Shown in pieces: positions 43,743 through 52,004 of a stretch of 64,000 nt of DNA. The stretch's first letter is position 1. Each line of letters opens with the position of its first letter. Both the position numbers and the translations under genes were made by a program. Below the pieces are notes generated by a model. That model had not been told where the DNA came from. It saw nothing but the letters and a program-made list of their open reading frames with translations, and searched no databases. The DNA comes from JAQBZY01 sp038117205 (GTDB lineage Bacteria; Pseudomonadota; Alphaproteobacteria; Rhodospirillales; Casp-alpha2), in the NCBI GenBank assembly GCA_038117205.1, contig JAYOFL010000008.1, positions 16,525-80,524 of the forward strand. The letters run 5' to 3'.

Positions 43743-43787
43743 CTGATTCTCTCCTAGTATCGCCGAAACGATTGGGAGAGTACCGCC

Positions 43788-44795
43788 ATGTCCGACACGA
43801 CGAGCACCTTGAGCCTCGCCTGCTGGGATTACGACCGGGCGCTGCCGGTGCTGGACGGCCGCGCGCCCGTCGCCGGCTGGCAGGTGGCGGCGACGGCGGC
43901 GCCGCCGGGCGTGCTGTTTCCGCTCGCCGTCGGCGAGGCGAGGTACGACGTCAGCGAGCTTTCCTTCGCGAGCTATCTCATTCAGTTGTCGCGGGGCGAG
44001 AGCGCCTATGTGGCGATCCCGGTCTATCTGTCCCGCGCCTTCCGGCACGGCGCCATTTACGTCCGCGCCGACGCCGGCATCGAAAGGGTGAAGGATCTCG
44101 AAGGCAGGATTTGCGGCGTGCCGGAATACGCCATGACGTTGGCGGTCTGGGTGCGGGGCATCCTCGCCGACGACCACGGCCTCGACGTCGGGCGGGTCCG
44201 CTATCGCACCGCCGGCCTGAACGAGCCGGGCAGGACCGAGCGGCTGGTCCTGGAACTGCCGGACGGTCTCGACGTGCAGGCGCTCGGCGACGACCGGACA
44301 TTGAACGACGCCCTGCTCGCGGGCGAGATCGACGCCATCATGGCGCCGGCGCCGCCGACGGCGTTCTCAGAGGGCGATCCCCGGGTGCGCCGCCTGATCG
44401 ACCCGGTGGGGCCAGCGGAGCGGGCCTATTACGAGCGGACGAAGATGTTTCCGATCATGCACGTCGTCGGTATCCGGCGGACCCTCGCCGACGCCAATCC
44501 CGGGCTCGCCGGTGCCCTCTACGACGCCTTCCTGGCGGCGAGGCGCATTGCTATGACGGGCGTCGCCGCGGTCGCCAAGGCGTCCGCCAACAAAGTGATG
44601 TCGCCCTGGTATGCCGACGCCTATGAGGACGCCGTCCGGCTGATGGGTGCCGATTATTGGCCTTACGGCGTCGCCGAGAACCGGGCGGAACTTGAGGCCA
44701 TTTGCCGGTACGCGGCCGAGCAGCACCTGACCCGGCGTCCGGTGTCGCCGGACGAGCTGTTCCATCCGGAGACGGTGTCGAAGCCCGGCCGCTGA
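43788..44795 (+). CDS. Periplasmic-binding-fold protein, 4,5-dihydroxyphthalate decarboxylase-like
   Basis: A 335-residue protein with no signal peptide, resembling the Pht5/4,5-dihydroxyphthalate decarboxylase family. It has the two-lobed binding-protein pattern: YDVSELSFASYLIQL, then VPVYLSRAFRHGAIYVR-like strands, then DLEGRICGVPEYAMTLAVW. The C-terminus has SPWYADAYEDAVRLMG. Family members decarboxylate aromatic acids or act as cytoplasmic binding proteins; the role is not settled. A GGGAG ribosome site precedes the ATG. Confidence 0.82.
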   Translation: MSDTTSTLSLACWDYDRALPVLDGRAPVAGWQVAATAAPPGVLFPLAVGEARYDVSELSFASYLIQLSRGESAYVAIPVYLSRAFRHGAIYVRADAGIERVKDLEGRICGVPEYAMTLAVWVRGILADDHGLDVGRVRYRTAGLNEPGRTERLVLELPDGLDVQALGDDRTLNDALLAGEIDAIMAPAPPTAFSEGDPRVRRLIDPVGPAERAYYERTKMFPIMHVVGIRRTLADANPGLAGALYDAFLAARRIAMTGVAAVAKASANKVMSPWYADAYEDAVRLMGADYWPYGVAENRAELEAICRYAAEQHLTRRPVSPDELFHPETVSKPGR

Positions 44796-44916
44796 GGCCC
44801 GTTCGGGCGGCGGGGCGGAAAATCCTGCCGCCGGAACCGTGCCGAGGCTGCCCGGATGGCCGGTCCGCGTGACCCGGTTTCGGCCTAATCCATTGATATA
44901 AAACAATTCCATGTGT

Positions 44917-44931
44917 TGGCACGGGCGTTGC
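44917..44931 (+). promoter_or_regulatory. Sigma-54 promoter for flgG
   Basis: TGGCAC (44917-44922), five bases, TTGC (44928-44931): an exact match to the -24/-12 RpoN consensus with TT before the GG and T after the GC. It lies 79 bases before the flgG ATG, giving a predicted start near 44943. Flagellar class genes in several alphaproteobacteria depend on sigma-54. Confidence 0.8.
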
Positions 44932-45010
44932 TTATGTGTCGTCGGGAACCCGTGGCCGAGAACGGCCCGGCTACCGTAGCGGCGAAAGCCGAAGAAAAAG
45001 GACGGGAACG

Positions 45011-45796
45011 ATGCAAGCTTTGAGAATTGCCGCGTCCGGCATGACGGCGCAGCAGCACAACGTCGAGGTCGTCGCGAACAACCTGGCGAACATGGACACC
45101 ACCGGATACCAACGCCGCCGATCCGAGTTCCACGATCTGATCTACCGGAACTACGGCCGGCCCGACACCATCAACTCCCGCGCCGGCGAGACCGTGCCGG
45201 GCGGTGTGCAGAGCGGCATGGGCGTACAGATGATGTCGGTCTACCGGGTGACGGAACAGGGCAGTCTCCGCGCCACCGACAATGCCTTCGATTTCGCCCT
45301 GCAGGGGCGGGGCTACTTCCAGGTCCTGCTGCCGAACGGCCAGGCGGCCTATACCCGCGACGGGTCCTTCCAGATCGACGCCGCCGGCGCGCTCGTCACC
45401 AGCGACGGCTTCCCGGTACAGCCGGGCATCACCATTCCACCGGACGCCAAGGATGTGACGGTCAATCGTTCCGGCGGGGTCGCGGTCAAGGTCGACGGCT
45501 CCGAGACGCCGGTCACGGTCGGGCAGTTGCAGGTGACGCTGTTTCCGAACGAGGCGGGTCTGAAGCCCGAGGGCGACAACCTGTTCACGCCGACCGACGC
45601 GTCGGGCGGCGCGGTCGCGGTCACGCCGGGCGTCGGCGGCGCCGGTGCCATCCTGCAAGGGTTCATCGAGACGTCGAATGTGAACCCGGTGAAGGAAATC
45701 GCCGAAATGATCCGCGCCCAGCGGGCCTACGACGTTAACTCCAAGGTCATCCAGACCGCCGATCAGATGCTCGGCCCGGCGCCGGGCGGTAGCTGA
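45011..45796 (+). CDS. flgG: Flagellar basal-body rod protein FlgG
   Basis: A 261-residue distal-rod protein. The N-terminal MQALRIAASGMTAQQHNVEV-type helix and NNLANMDTTGYQ motif are diagnostic, with GRGYFQVLLPNGQAAYTRDGSF (hook/rod core) and the C-terminal EIAEMIRAQRAYDVNSKVIQ helix. The size matches FlgG rather than FlgF. ATG 45011 is fixed by the family start. It is alone here: no flgA, flgH, flgI or other flagellar gene is in the window, which is unusual. The sigma-54 promoter lies directly upstream. Confidence 0.93.
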   Translation: MQALRIAASGMTAQQHNVEVVANNLANMDTTGYQRRRSEFHDLIYRNYGRPDTINSRAGETVPGGVQSGMGVQMMSVYRVTEQGSLRATDNAFDFALQGRGYFQVLLPNGQAAYTRDGSFQIDAAGALVTSDGFPVQPGITIPPDAKDVTVNRSGGVAVKVDGSETPVTVGQLQVTLFPNEAGLKPEGDNLFTPTDASGGAVAVTPGVGGAGAILQGFIETSNVNPVKEIAEMIRAQRAYDVNSKVIQTADQMLGPAPGGS

Positions 45797-45823
45797 TCCA
45801 GCGACGGTTTCTCCACGTCCCAA

Positions 45824-45867
45824 AAAACTGGCCGGCGCCGATATCCGACGCCGGCTTTTTCTTTGCG
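45824..45867. terminator. Bidirectional intrinsic terminator between flgG and the Nudix gene
   Basis: GCCGGCG (45831-45837) pairs with CGCCGGC (45849-45855), followed by T5 at 45856-45860. An A-rich run (about 45822-45827) gives a T tail on the reverse strand, so it can end both convergent transcripts. Confidence 0.85.
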
Positions 45868-45879
45868 GCGTTCGCCCCA

Positions 45880-46344
45880 CTAGGAGCGGTCGCGGCGGGA
45901 ACTCACGAATTTCTTGACGATGCTGCGGAGTTTCTTGTGGCCGATGCGCTCGGCGGCTTCGTTGGCCGGCACCCAGGTGCGGTCGCGCTCGTCGGCTTCG
46001 AGCCAGGTATCGTGCACGGTTTCGACGCGCATGGGGAACACCTCGACCTCGCAGACGCCGCCCCATTTCTTGTAGGTGTAACTGCCGATCCGCTCCGAAT
46101 GGACGGTGCCCTCGCAGCCGGCTTCCTCGAGGGCTTCCTTGGCGGCCGATTCCTCGGGCGACATGTCCGGTTCGACGATGCCTTTCGGGATGATCCAGCG
46201 CTTCTTGCGATAGGACGTGATGAGCAGGATTTCCAAGCCGCCGTCGCCAAGCCGGTAGGGAAGGACGGACGACTGCCGGTGCGGGTTCTCGTAATTTTCT
46301 TCGCTGTCTTCGATGGGCGACGGCATCGGCGTCGGTCGCGGCAT
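45880..46344 (-). CDS. Nudix hydrolase, diphosphoinositol-polyphosphate phosphohydrolase-like
   Basis: A 154-residue Nudix protein. The box lies near residues 55-78: WIIPKGIVEPDMSPEESAAK followed by EALEEAGCEG, with the REU-type core read as KEALEEAGC. Substrate class is not evident. ATG 46344 follows an AAGGGA in the upstream region and is preferred to TTG 46347. Confidence 0.85.
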   Translation of the reverse strand: MPRPTPMPSPIEDSEENYENPHRQSSVLPYRLGDGGLEILLITSYRKKRWIIPKGIVEPDMSPEESAAKEALEEAGCEGTVHSERIGSYTYKKWGGVCEVEVFPMRVETVHDTWLEADERDRTWVPANEAAERIGHKKLRSIVKKFVSSRRDRS

Positions 46345-46392
46345 CAATCGGTCCCTTTCGGTCAGAATCGCAGAGAATCGATTCTAACCCGA

Positions 46393-47727
46393 TTAGCGAG
46401 CGGTAATCCACCGTGTAACGATAATTTCTTCAAGATGTAGTGCGCGATCCCGCCAACGCACGGCATCGGTGCGCATTCGGGCGCGTTCGTCGGGCGGTGC
46501 TGCGTCGAAGCGGGACCGCGCCACGGGGTCGTGAACGTAAAGCGCGAAGATGAGCCGCCGCCCGGACGCGGCGTCGAGATACCCGGCCAGTCCCTTGATG
46601 AAGTGCATGTTGCCGGTCTTGGCCCAGACGCGTCCCGTCGTCGCCGGATCGCGGAAGCGCCCGTCGAATCCGTCCCGTCCGCCCGACGCCGTCAGCAGGG
46701 TGTCGAAGCGCCAGCCTTCGAAGCGTCGCTTGTAGGCATAGGCGAGCAGCGTCGTCATGTCGGCGGGCGTCACGCGGGACGCCGTGCTGAGCCCGGAATG
46801 GTTCTTCAGTTTCAGCGCGAAACCGGAAAGGCCGGGGACCTCGCGGTCGAGCCAGGCGCCGAGCGCCGTCGCCGATTGCTCGAGGCTCTCCGCCCGTGGA
46901 CCCAGCGAACCCGACGCCGCCAGCCCGACCGCTTCGGCGATTAGGTTGTTGGAATATCTGAGCCCGGCGCGGGCGATCTCGGAGAGCGGCTGGCTGATCA
47001 CGCGGGCGACGACGACGCTGCCGGGTGGGGGCGTAGCGTCCTCGGGAGCGGGCAGCGCGACGCCTTCCAGCGCCGCAAATTCCCGGAACACGTCGGCGGT
47101 TCGCCGGGCCGGGTCGCGGACGGGACGGTCCGTCGCCGTATCCGACGGGTCCCATGTCCGGTTGAACTCGAGATTAAGGCCGGCGATGCCCTGGTTGTAG
47201 GGCGCGTCGGCGGGTTGTGTCGTCTCGACCTCGGCGAATGCCGGCAATCCGCTCCGGTAAAGATAGCGGCCGTCGACCCGGCGCAGCCCGAAATCCCGAA
47301 GCCGAACCGCCAGCGCCCGGAGATCGCCCAGCGCCAGCAGCGGGTCGCCGTCGCCCACCAGCGCGACGTCGCCGGTGACGACGCCGTCCTTGAGCGTGCC
47401 CTTGGCCCGCACCTCGGTCTGGAAGCGGTGGTCCGGGCCGAGGATGCCGAGCGCCGCGATCATGGTCGCGAGCTTGGCGGTGGAGGCCGGCGGGAATCCC
47501 TCGACCGCGTTCCGCTCGGCGACGACGGCGCCACTGTCGGCGTCGACGATGCGATAGCCGACGCGCGCGCCCCGGATATCCAGATACCCGAGCAGGCCGT
47601 CGATGTCCGCCGGCGGCTCGGCGGCTGGCGGTTGTGCGGCTGGCGGATGCTCGGCCGGCGGCGACGCGCAAGCGGAAAGGGCCAGCGCCAGGACGAGGAG
47701 AGGGATGCGGGATCGCCGGAAAAACAT
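46393..47727 (-). CDS. D-alanyl-D-alanine carboxypeptidase/endopeptidase, PBP4 family lipoprotein
   Basis: A 444-residue predicted lipoprotein (signal ends in LSAC) of the PBP4/DacB class, which cleaves D-Ala-D-Ala or cross-links of peptidoglycan in the periplasm. The three penicillin-binding motifs are present: SxxK in PASTAKLA near residue 80, SxN in RYSNNL, and KTG in AKTGNM. A proline-rich linker follows the lipobox. TTG 47736 is a possible alternative start. Confidence 0.9.
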   Translation of the reverse strand: MFFRRSRIPLLVLALALSACASPPAEHPPAAQPPAAEPPADIDGLLGYLDIRGARVGYRIVDADSGAVVAERNAVEGFPPASTAKLATMIAALGILGPDHRFQTEVRAKGTLKDGVVTGDVALVGDGDPLLALGDLRALAVRLRDFGLRRVDGRYLYRSGLPAFAEVETTQPADAPYNQGIAGLNLEFNRTWDPSDTATDRPVRDPARRTADVFREFAALEGVALPAPEDATPPPGSVVVARVISQPLSEIARAGLRYSNNLIAEAVGLAASGSLGPRAESLEQSATALGAWLDREVPGLSGFALKLKNHSGLSTASRVTPADMTTLLAYAYKRRFEGWRFDTLLTASGGRDGFDGRFRDPATTGRVWAKTGNMHFIKGLAGYLDAASGRRLIFALYVHDPVARSRFDAAPPDERARMRTDAVRWRDRALHLEEIIVTRWITAR

Positions 47728-47793
47728 CGTCCGCAATATAGACCGCCGCCGGTCGGGGGGCTACGGTGGTGCCCCCGCCGCCTACAGGTCCCC

Positions 47794-49014
47794 ATGTCAG
47801 AAACCGCCGCCGCCGATATTCCGAAGCCACTCGCTGTCGCTGTCGTCGCCGGGGTCACGTCGATCCAGGTGATCGCGACCATGGCGATGATTCTGCCGCC
47901 GTCGATCGCGCCGAAGTTGGCGGCGGCTCTCGGCATTCCGGTCGAGCTGATCGGCCTGCAGGTGAGCGTCGCCTATTGCGGCGCCATGGCCATGTCGGTC
48001 GTCGCCGGCGTCGTGCAGCGCCGCTTCGGCGCCGTCCGCACCAATCAGATGGCGGCGGCCCTGGTCGTGCTGTCCCTGCTGTTGCTGACGGTTCCGACGT
48101 TGCCGGCCTTCGCCGCCGGCAGCCTCGGCGTCGGCCTCGCCTACGGCATGATCAATCCCGCCGCGTCGCATCTGATGATGAAGGTGGCGAGCCCGGCCAA
48201 CCGCAACCTGATCTTTTCGTTGAAGCAGACCGGCCAGCCGCTCGGCGGTGTCGTCGCCGGCCTGATGGGGCCGCCGCTCGCCGTCGCCTTCGGCTGGCAA
48301 TGGTCGCTGGTGGCGGGCGCCGTCATCGCCGCCATCGCCGGGCTCGCGATCCAGCCGCTGCGCCGCCGCTTCGACACCGACCGGGAACCGCACTCGCGGT
48401 TCCGGGGCGCGTTGCTGGCGGATATCCAGATCGTCTGGCGCAACCGCGGGCTTCGCCTGCTCGGTTTCGCCGCGTTCTGTTTCGCCGCCGTGCAATTGGC
48501 CCTCGTGACCTACGCCGTCACCATGTTGGTCGAGGAGATTTCCCTCGATCTCGTCACGGCGGGCGCCATTCTGGCCGGCGTGCAGATCGCCGGCGTCTGC
48601 GGGCGGCTGGTGTGGGGCGCCGTCGCCGACCGGTTGCGCAACGGGCTCCGCACCATTCTGATCGTGCAGGCGCTGTCCTTGGTCGCGGCGGTGCTGACGG
48701 CCTTGATGGGGCCGGACGATCCGATGTGGCGGATCAACCTGATCCTGCTGCTGTTCGGCTTTACCGCCATCGGCTGGAACGGCGTCTTCATGGCCGAGAT
48801 CGCCCGGCTGGCGCCGGCCGGGCGCATCGGCAGCGCCACCGGCGGCGTGCTGGTGGTGACGTTCCTGGGCGTCATGTTTGGACCGGTGATCTTCACCGCG
48901 GCGCACGACGCCGTCGGCGCCTACACGTCGAGTTACGGCGTCACCACGCTGCTGATTGTCGCCGGCATGGCGTTCATCTGGCGGCTCGGCCGCCGCCAGC
49001 CTGAACGGCCCTAG
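47794..49014 (+). CDS. Major facilitator superfamily transporter
   Basis: A 406-residue transporter with about 12 hydrophobic segments in two six-helix halves. The N-terminal half begins VAVVAGVTSIQVIATMAMIL. The region between helices 2 and 3 contains QRRFGAVRTNQM, the MFS loop motif, and the two halves are joined by RRFDTDREPHSRF. Substrate unknown. It begins 67 bases from the divergent PBP4 gene. Confidence 0.9.
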   Translation: MSETAAADIPKPLAVAVVAGVTSIQVIATMAMILPPSIAPKLAAALGIPVELIGLQVSVAYCGAMAMSVVAGVVQRRFGAVRTNQMAAALVVLSLLLLTVPTLPAFAAGSLGVGLAYGMINPAASHLMMKVASPANRNLIFSLKQTGQPLGGVVAGLMGPPLAVAFGWQWSLVAGAVIAAIAGLAIQPLRRRFDTDREPHSRFRGALLADIQIVWRNRGLRLLGFAAFCFAAVQLALVTYAVTMLVEEISLDLVTAGAILAGVQIAGVCGRLVWGAVADRLRNGLRTILIVQALSLVAAVLTALMGPDDPMWRINLILLLFGFTAIGWNGVFMAEIARLAPAGRIGSATGGVLVVTFLGVMFGPVIFTAAHDAVGAYTSSYGVTTLLIVAGMAFIWRLGRRQPERP

Positions 49015-49029
49015 ACGCGGAAACCCTTT

Positions 49030-49425
49030 TTAGGGTTTGGCGGCCTGCTGCGGGGCCAGCGCGGCGGCGGATCCGTCGGCCGTGACCTTGCCGTCGTGAT
49101 TGGCGTCGAGCGCCTCGAAGCGGATCTTGGCGATGCCGATGAATTGCTCCTTCGTCACCTTGCCGTCCCGGTCGCTGTCGAGGATCCGGTGCATGTTGAC
49201 GAGCGCCGGCCGTCCGGCCAGATCGTCCACCGTCAGGACGCCGTCCTTGTTCTTGTCCATGGCGTCGAAGTTCCTGGTCCGGCCCTCGAGCAGTTCCGCC
49301 GGGGTGACGATGCCGTCCCGGTTGGTGTCGACCATTTCGAACCAGAAATCCCTGATCGGCGTGATCGCCCAGGCATTGCCCCCGACGATCAGGAAAGCGA
49401 AAACGAGCACAGCACGCTGCAGCAT
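49030..49425 (-). CDS. Secreted EF-hand calcium-binding protein
   Basis: A 131-residue protein with a signal peptide (MLQRAVLVFAFLIVGGNAWA) and four EF-hand loops: DTNRDGIVTPAEL, DKNKDGVLTVDDL, DSDRDGKVTKEQF and DANHDGKVTADG. Each has the D-x-N/D-x-D-G arrangement. It should bind calcium in the periplasm. A GGAGGAAG ribosome site precedes ATG 49425, which is preferred to the upstream in-frame ATG at 49503. Confidence 0.88.
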   Translation of the reverse strand: MLQRAVLVFAFLIVGGNAWAITPIRDFWFEMVDTNRDGIVTPAELLEGRTRNFDAMDKNKDGVLTVDDLAGRPALVNMHRILDSDRDGKVTKEQFIGIAKIRFEALDANHDGKVTADGSAAALAPQQAAKP

Positions 49426-49565
49426 TGTCTTCCTCCATTTGTCGGCAACACGGCCCCCACCGGGTCGCGGGTAGAAAAATAGTTTCCGGGGCGCCGGGAT
49501 CAAAGGCGTTAAAGGTGATATTTTGTTAACTTTGTAGCAGCTACGTTGCGAACGGGAGGACCGCC

Positions 49566-49931
49566 ATGCCCTTCGTCTACCGCGACGCCAACGGCGGCAT
49601 CGTCGCCGTCTACGAACAGCCCGTCGAAGGTGGCGAGGAAGTCGCCGCCGACGATCCGGCGCTGCGCGCCTTCATCCACAAGAACCTGCCGGCGGCGCCG
49701 GCGTTGGACGATTGGGCCCAGTCGGACTTGGCGCTGGCCCGCGTCCTGGAAGACTTGATCGACGTGCTGATCGAGAAAAAAGTCTTCATGTTCACCGACC
49801 TGCCGGAAGGCGCCCAGAAGAAGCTGCTGGAACGTCGGGGTCTCCGTAAGGAGTTCACCTACGTCGAGCAGTTGTTCGGCGACGACGACGAGAATTACGA
49901 CGGCGGCAGCGACAGCGAGGGTTTTCTCTAG
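49566..49931 (+). CDS. Conserved hypothetical acidic protein
   Basis: A 121-residue protein starting MPFVYRDANGGIVAVYEQPV, with a Leu-rich helix DLALARVLEDLIDVLIEKKVF and an acidic C-terminal tail (GDDDENYDGGSDSEG). Homologues are often labelled tryptophan-synthase-beta-like, but no enzymatic motif is present. Convergent with the DUF6356 gene: their stops overlap by four bases. Confidence 0.82.
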   Translation: MPFVYRDANGGIVAVYEQPVEGGEEVAADDPALRAFIHKNLPAAPALDDWAQSDLALARVLEDLIDVLIEKKVFMFTDLPEGAQKKLLERRGLRKEFTYVEQLFGDDDENYDGGSDSEGFL

Positions 49932-50191
49932 GCCTCGACGGCTGCGCCCGGAATCTTGCCCGGAATTTTGGTGGCGTTGGCGGCCTTGATGCGGCCGGGG
50001 CCGGTCCGCTGGTAGAGATCGGCGATCATCCGGCTCCCCGTCCTTTCGAACAAAAGCGGCAGGAACGCGTGCGCCAGGCAAACGGCGGCGGCGACGAACA
50101 GCCGCCCGGAGAAGCCGAGCGCCATACCCATGTGCTCGATGTAGGTCTCGCCGACGCTTTCGGGATGATCGGTGAACGGGTTGCGGGACAT
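49928..50191 (-). CDS. DUF6356-like small membrane protein
   Basis: An 87-residue protein with FTDHPESVGETYIEHMGMAL at the start, one membrane segment (SGRLFVAAAVCLAHAFLPLLF) and a short tail, as in DUF6356. Function unknown. AAGGAGG stands just before the ATG. Confidence 0.82.
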   Translation of the reverse strand: MSRNPFTDHPESVGETYIEHMGMALGFSGRLFVAAAVCLAHAFLPLLFERTGSRMIADLYQRTGPGRIKAANATKIPGKIPGAAVEA

Positions 50192-50293
50192 GGCGGCCTC
50201 CTTGTTTGCTGAGAGGGAGAATAGCGCCGCCGATCCGGAATCGGATTGCTTTGTTTGCCACTAAATTCAAAAATATTAGAAAAATATTCTCAA

Positions 50294-50307
50294 ATATGTG
50301 AACATAT
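50294..50307. promoter_or_regulatory. Inverted repeat ATATGT-GA-ACATAT overlapping the start of the Lrp-type gene
   Basis: A perfect 6-base inverted repeat with a 2-base spacer ends at the second base of the ATG (50306) of the Lrp gene. The stretch around 50240-50312 is strongly AT-rich. Lrp-type regulators commonly bind near their own promoter, so autoregulation by blocking translation or transcription start is possible. Confidence 0.45.
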
Positions 50308-50785
50308 GCGTATGAAAATATCATTGGACGAATTCGATCGAAAAATCCTCCGTCTGTTGCAGGCCGACGCCAGCCTTTCCGTCGCCGACGTCGCCGACAG
50401 GGTGGGGCTGTCGACGACGCCCTGCTGGCGGCGCATCAAGGCGTTGGAGGAGGCGGGCGTCATCCGCCGCCGCGTCGCCGTGCTCGACGCCCGGAAGATC
50501 AATGCCGGGGTGACGGTGTTCGTCGGTCTCAAGGTCGGCCGGCACGCCGCCGACTGGCTGGAAAAATTCGCCGCCGCCGTCCGCGACATCGAGGAGGTGA
50601 CGGAGGTCTACCGGCTTTCCGGCGAGATCGACTATCTCATGAAGGTCGTGGTGCCCGACATCGCCGCCTACGACGCCGTCTACAAGCGGCTGATCGCCCG
50701 GGCCGAGTTCGCCGACGTCAGTTCCTTCTTCGCGATGGAGGAAATCAAGGCGACGACGGCGCTGCCGCTCGCCTACGCGGAATAG
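50306..50785 (+). CDS. Lrp/AsnC family transcriptional regulator
   Basis: A 159-residue regulator with an N-terminal winged helix (EFDRKILRLLQADASLSVAD and VGLSTTPCWRRIKALEEAGVI) and a C-terminal RAM domain that binds small effectors. No strong ribosome site; ATG 50306 (or 50312) begins the helix domain cleanly. The VOC gene is convergent. Confidence 0.93.
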   Translation: MRMKISLDEFDRKILRLLQADASLSVADVADRVGLSTTPCWRRIKALEEAGVIRRRVAVLDARKINAGVTVFVGLKVGRHAADWLEKFAAAVRDIEEVTEVYRLSGEIDYLMKVVVPDIAAYDAVYKRLIARAEFADVSSFFAMEEIKATTALPLAYAE

Positions 50786-51195
50786 GCGGGGCCTTTCAAC
50801 TCGACCATGTTGCCTTCCGGATCGTGGATGTAGATGGACGGTCCCTCGCCCTCGGCGCCGTTGCGGGTCTCGACCGGGCCGGCGTCGACGCCGGCGGCGG
50901 CGAGATGCGCCCGGATGGCGTCCGGCTCCCACGGATCGACGCGCAGGCAGAAGTGATCCATATTGCGGCCCTCGGTCCCCGGGGCGGCGCCGCCGTTCTT
51001 TCCAATGGGACCGGTGACGTCGACGAGGTCGATCAGCGAGCGGCCGGCGCGAAGCTGGTAGAGCCCAAGCTCATCGATCACCCGCTCGATGGTGCATCCG
51101 AGCACGCCCTCGTAGAAAGCGCGCATGCGTCCGAGATCGCACGCCCTAAGGACGACGTGGTCGATGCCGACGAGGTTGAAGGGAGCGACCGCCAT
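50773..51195 (-). CDS. VOC family protein (glyoxalase/bleomycin-resistance fold)
   Basis: A 140-residue metal-dependent fold with paired beta-alpha units: IDHVVLRACDLGRMRAFYEGV near the start, and IYIHDPEGNMVELKGP near the end. Metal ligands are consistent with His in IDHV, His in DHFCLRV and Glu in MVELKG. Substrate unknown. It follows the HAD gene by 6 bases in the same direction. Confidence 0.88.
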   Translation of the reverse strand: MAVAPFNLVGIDHVVLRACDLGRMRAFYEGVLGCTIERVIDELGLYQLRAGRSLIDLVDVTGPIGKNGGAAPGTEGRNMDHFCLRVDPWEPDAIRAHLAAAGVDAGPVETRNGAEGEGPSIYIHDPEGNMVELKGPAYSA

Positions 51196-51201
51196 CGCCG
51201 G

Positions 51202-51918
51202 TCAGCAGCCCATCGCGTCGGCCAGTTCCTCGACCGTGTCGCAAATGACGTCCCAGTCGGAATCGGCCTTGAAGTCCTTCTTCTGGTCGACACCGTACTC
51301 GTAGGGCCGGTTGATGTAGCCGGTGCGCAATCCTTCGTGGCGGGCCGCTTCCAGATCGTCGTTATGCGCCGCGCCCATCATCACCTCGCCGGGCTCGAAG
51401 CCCAGCAGCGCGACGGCGTTCTGGTAGACCTTGGGATCGCGCTTGTAGGCCTTGTGCATGTCGGACGAGAAGATGAAATCCCACGGGATGCCGGCCCGCT
51501 TGGCCATCGACGACAGCAATACCAGGCTGCCGTTCGACAGCGGCGCGATCAGGAACCTCTTTTTGAGGCGGATCAGACCGGGGATCGAATCCGGCCACGG
51601 GTTGATGCGGTGCCAGGCCTTGTTGAGATGCTGGCGCTCTTCCTCGTTCAGCATGTCGAGGCCGAACTCCGGCAGGATGACGTCGAGCCGCTCGCGGTGG
51701 ATCACGTCGACAGGCGTCCATTCGCGGGTGCCGGCGATGACCGGCGCCATGCCGGGCCGATAGCCGGCGCGCCAGGCGCGGGCGAAGGCGTCGCCGTCGA
51801 AATTCTCGACCCCCTTGGCGCGGGCCACACGCGCGCCCTCCGCCCCGATGGACGAGCGCCAGTCCGTGATGGTGCCGAATGTGTCGAACAAGATCGCCTT
51901 GACGCGGTCGAGAGCCAT
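51202..51918 (-). CDS. Haloacid dehalogenase type II family protein
   Basis: A 238-residue HAD phosphatase/dehalogenase-type enzyme. Motif I is ILFDTFGTITDWR with the nucleophilic Asp, motif II is the LSNGS segment (PLSNGSLVLLSS), and motifs III/IV are near KRDPKVYQNAVA and GAAHNDDLEAAR. The layout suggests an L-2-haloacid dehalogenase relative. Upstream in-frame methionines add an unlikely basic stretch, so 51918 is chosen. Confidence 0.86.
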   Translation of the reverse strand: MALDRVKAILFDTFGTITDWRSSIGAEGARVARAKGVENFDGDAFARAWRAGYRPGMAPVIAGTREWTPVDVIHRERLDVILPEFGLDMLNEEERQHLNKAWHRINPWPDSIPGLIRLKKRFLIAPLSNGSLVLLSSMAKRAGIPWDFIFSSDMHKAYKRDPKVYQNAVALLGFEPGEVMMGAAHNDDLEAARHEGLRTGYINRPYEYGVDQKKDFKADSDWDVICDTVEELADAMGC

Positions 51919-52004
51919 GCCGTTCACTCCTATATGAGGGGGCGAAGCTTCGCCGGTTTCGGCCGGTCGATCAAGACGGCAGCATGGCCGGAAAGGGTCG
52001 GAAA

